From assembly GCF_003946625.1 (NCBI RefSeq), contig NZ_RHOR01000004.1, positions 99,969 through 163,968 on the forward strand: a stretch of DNA of 64,000 nucleotides, in the 5' to 3' direction. The position numbers were made by a program, and so were the translations under genes. Positions 63,900 through 64,000 of this stretch are shown here, one piece after another (position 1 is the stretch's first letter; every line of letters begins with the position of its first letter). Source of the DNA: Companilactobacillus kedongensis (GTDB lineage: Bacteria > Bacillota > Bacilli > Lactobacillales > Lactobacillaceae). The notes below the pieces were generated by a model. That model saw only the letters and a list, made by a program, of their open reading frames with translations. It searched no databases and had not been told where the DNA came from.

Positions 63900-64000
63900 A
63901 TGTTTTCAAAAGATGTAAAACTAAAAGCTATTAATGATCTTAATGCCGGAATTAAAGTTAAACAAGTAATGGATAAATATGGGATAAAAGGTACCGCAAC
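63900..64000 (+). CDS. transposase OrfA-like HTH protein (3' end outside window)
   Basis: The frame ATG 63900 reads MFSKDVKLKAINDLNAGIKV, then KQVMDKYGIKG, and is still open at the last base. It resembles the N-terminal helix-turn-helix of IS3-type OrfA proteins. The AGGAGGG ribosome site is within the upstream hairpin. Only 33 residues are visible, so the family is tentative. Confidence 0.6.
   Translation, partial: MFSKDVKLKAINDLNAGIKVKQVMDKYGIKGTA

Larger units (their letters stand above)
63852..64000 (+). mobile_element. left end of an insertion sequence (IS3-like), cut by the window
   Basis: TGAACCGCACCC (from 63852) looks like a terminal repeat starting with TG. It is followed by a hairpin and a transposase-like ORF that runs off the window. 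The other end and the target duplication are not visible. IS3 family is inferred from the HTH sequence. Confidence 0.55.

Noticed and set aside
1..64000. CRISPR arrays, rRNA and tRNA genes
   Set aside because: No regularly spaced repeats and no tRNA or rRNA signatures were seen anywhere in the window.

Overview
The window looks like a chromosomal segment of a low-GC Gram-positive lactic acid bacterium of the family Lactobacillaceae; a Companilactobacillus-type species is my best guess. Evidence: A+T-rich DNA with strong Shine-Dalgarno sites, frequent TTG and GTG starts, a complete PDH operon, a malolactic locus, a tyrosine T-box, PyrR attenuators, a SufCDSUB operon, and gene orders typical of Bacilli (ftsW-ylbG-rsmD-coaD-sepM; comEA-comEC-holA; rpsO-rnjB; tig-clpX-engB). 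Genus assignment is inference; no rRNA or tRNA gene is present.

Layout. 1-4.9 kb: pyruvate dehydrogenase operon (pdhA truncated by the window edge, pdhB, pdhC, pdhD). 5-8 kb: a UPF0223 gene, an inositol-phosphatase-like gene and typA. 8-15.6 kb: cell division, RNA modification, CoA synthesis, a Lon-type membrane protease, late competence genes comEA/comEC and holA. 15.7-24.3 kb: translation, RNA-decay and proteostasis genes (rpsT, rpsO, rnjB, tuf, tig, clpX, engB). 24.4-29.7 kb: the SUF iron-sulfur assembly operon. 29.8-32.0 kb: two unusual genes, a DUF3883 PD-(D/E)xK nuclease-like protein with an McrB-like front half and a divergent DprA-like protein; this is my main candidate for an undescribed system. 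32-35.7 kb: a histidine phosphatase, then tyrS under a tyrosine T-box, followed by an NhaC-type antiporter. 35.7-40.6 kb: pyrBCFED behind two back-to-back PyrR attenuators. 40.7-44.3 kb: ilvD, a SufT-like Fe-S factor and a succinate-semialdehyde-type dehydrogenase. 44.3-46.4 kb: a structured RNA candidate and a PadR-controlled surface/envelope-sensing pair. 46.5-55.8 kb: mostly transport (YfcC, three nucleobase/nucleoside permeases, DoxX), with an AroA homologue and a HAD phosphatase. 55.9-61.2 kb: two tandem esterases and the malolactic locus (mleS-mleP, divergent mleR). 61.2-61.8 kb: an intergenic stretch with two RNA candidates. 61.8-64 kb: an HTH protein, a low-molecular-weight phosphatase, MgtC, an exported small protein, and the left end of an IS element.

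How it works together. The core metabolic genes describe a fermenting cell that oxidises pyruvate through PDH, makes UMP de novo, salvages nucleobases and nucleosides, and gains pH homeostasis from malate decarboxylation. Fe-S supply is represented by SUF plus a SufT-like factor placed behind the Fe-S enzyme IlvD. Control is strongly RNA-based: a T-box, two PyrR attenuators, a probable attenuator in front of an NCS2 permease, structured leaders in front of rpsO and a CNT transporter, and up to three stand-alone RNA candidates.

All functional assignments come from reading motifs and gene context by eye; no database or folding program was run.
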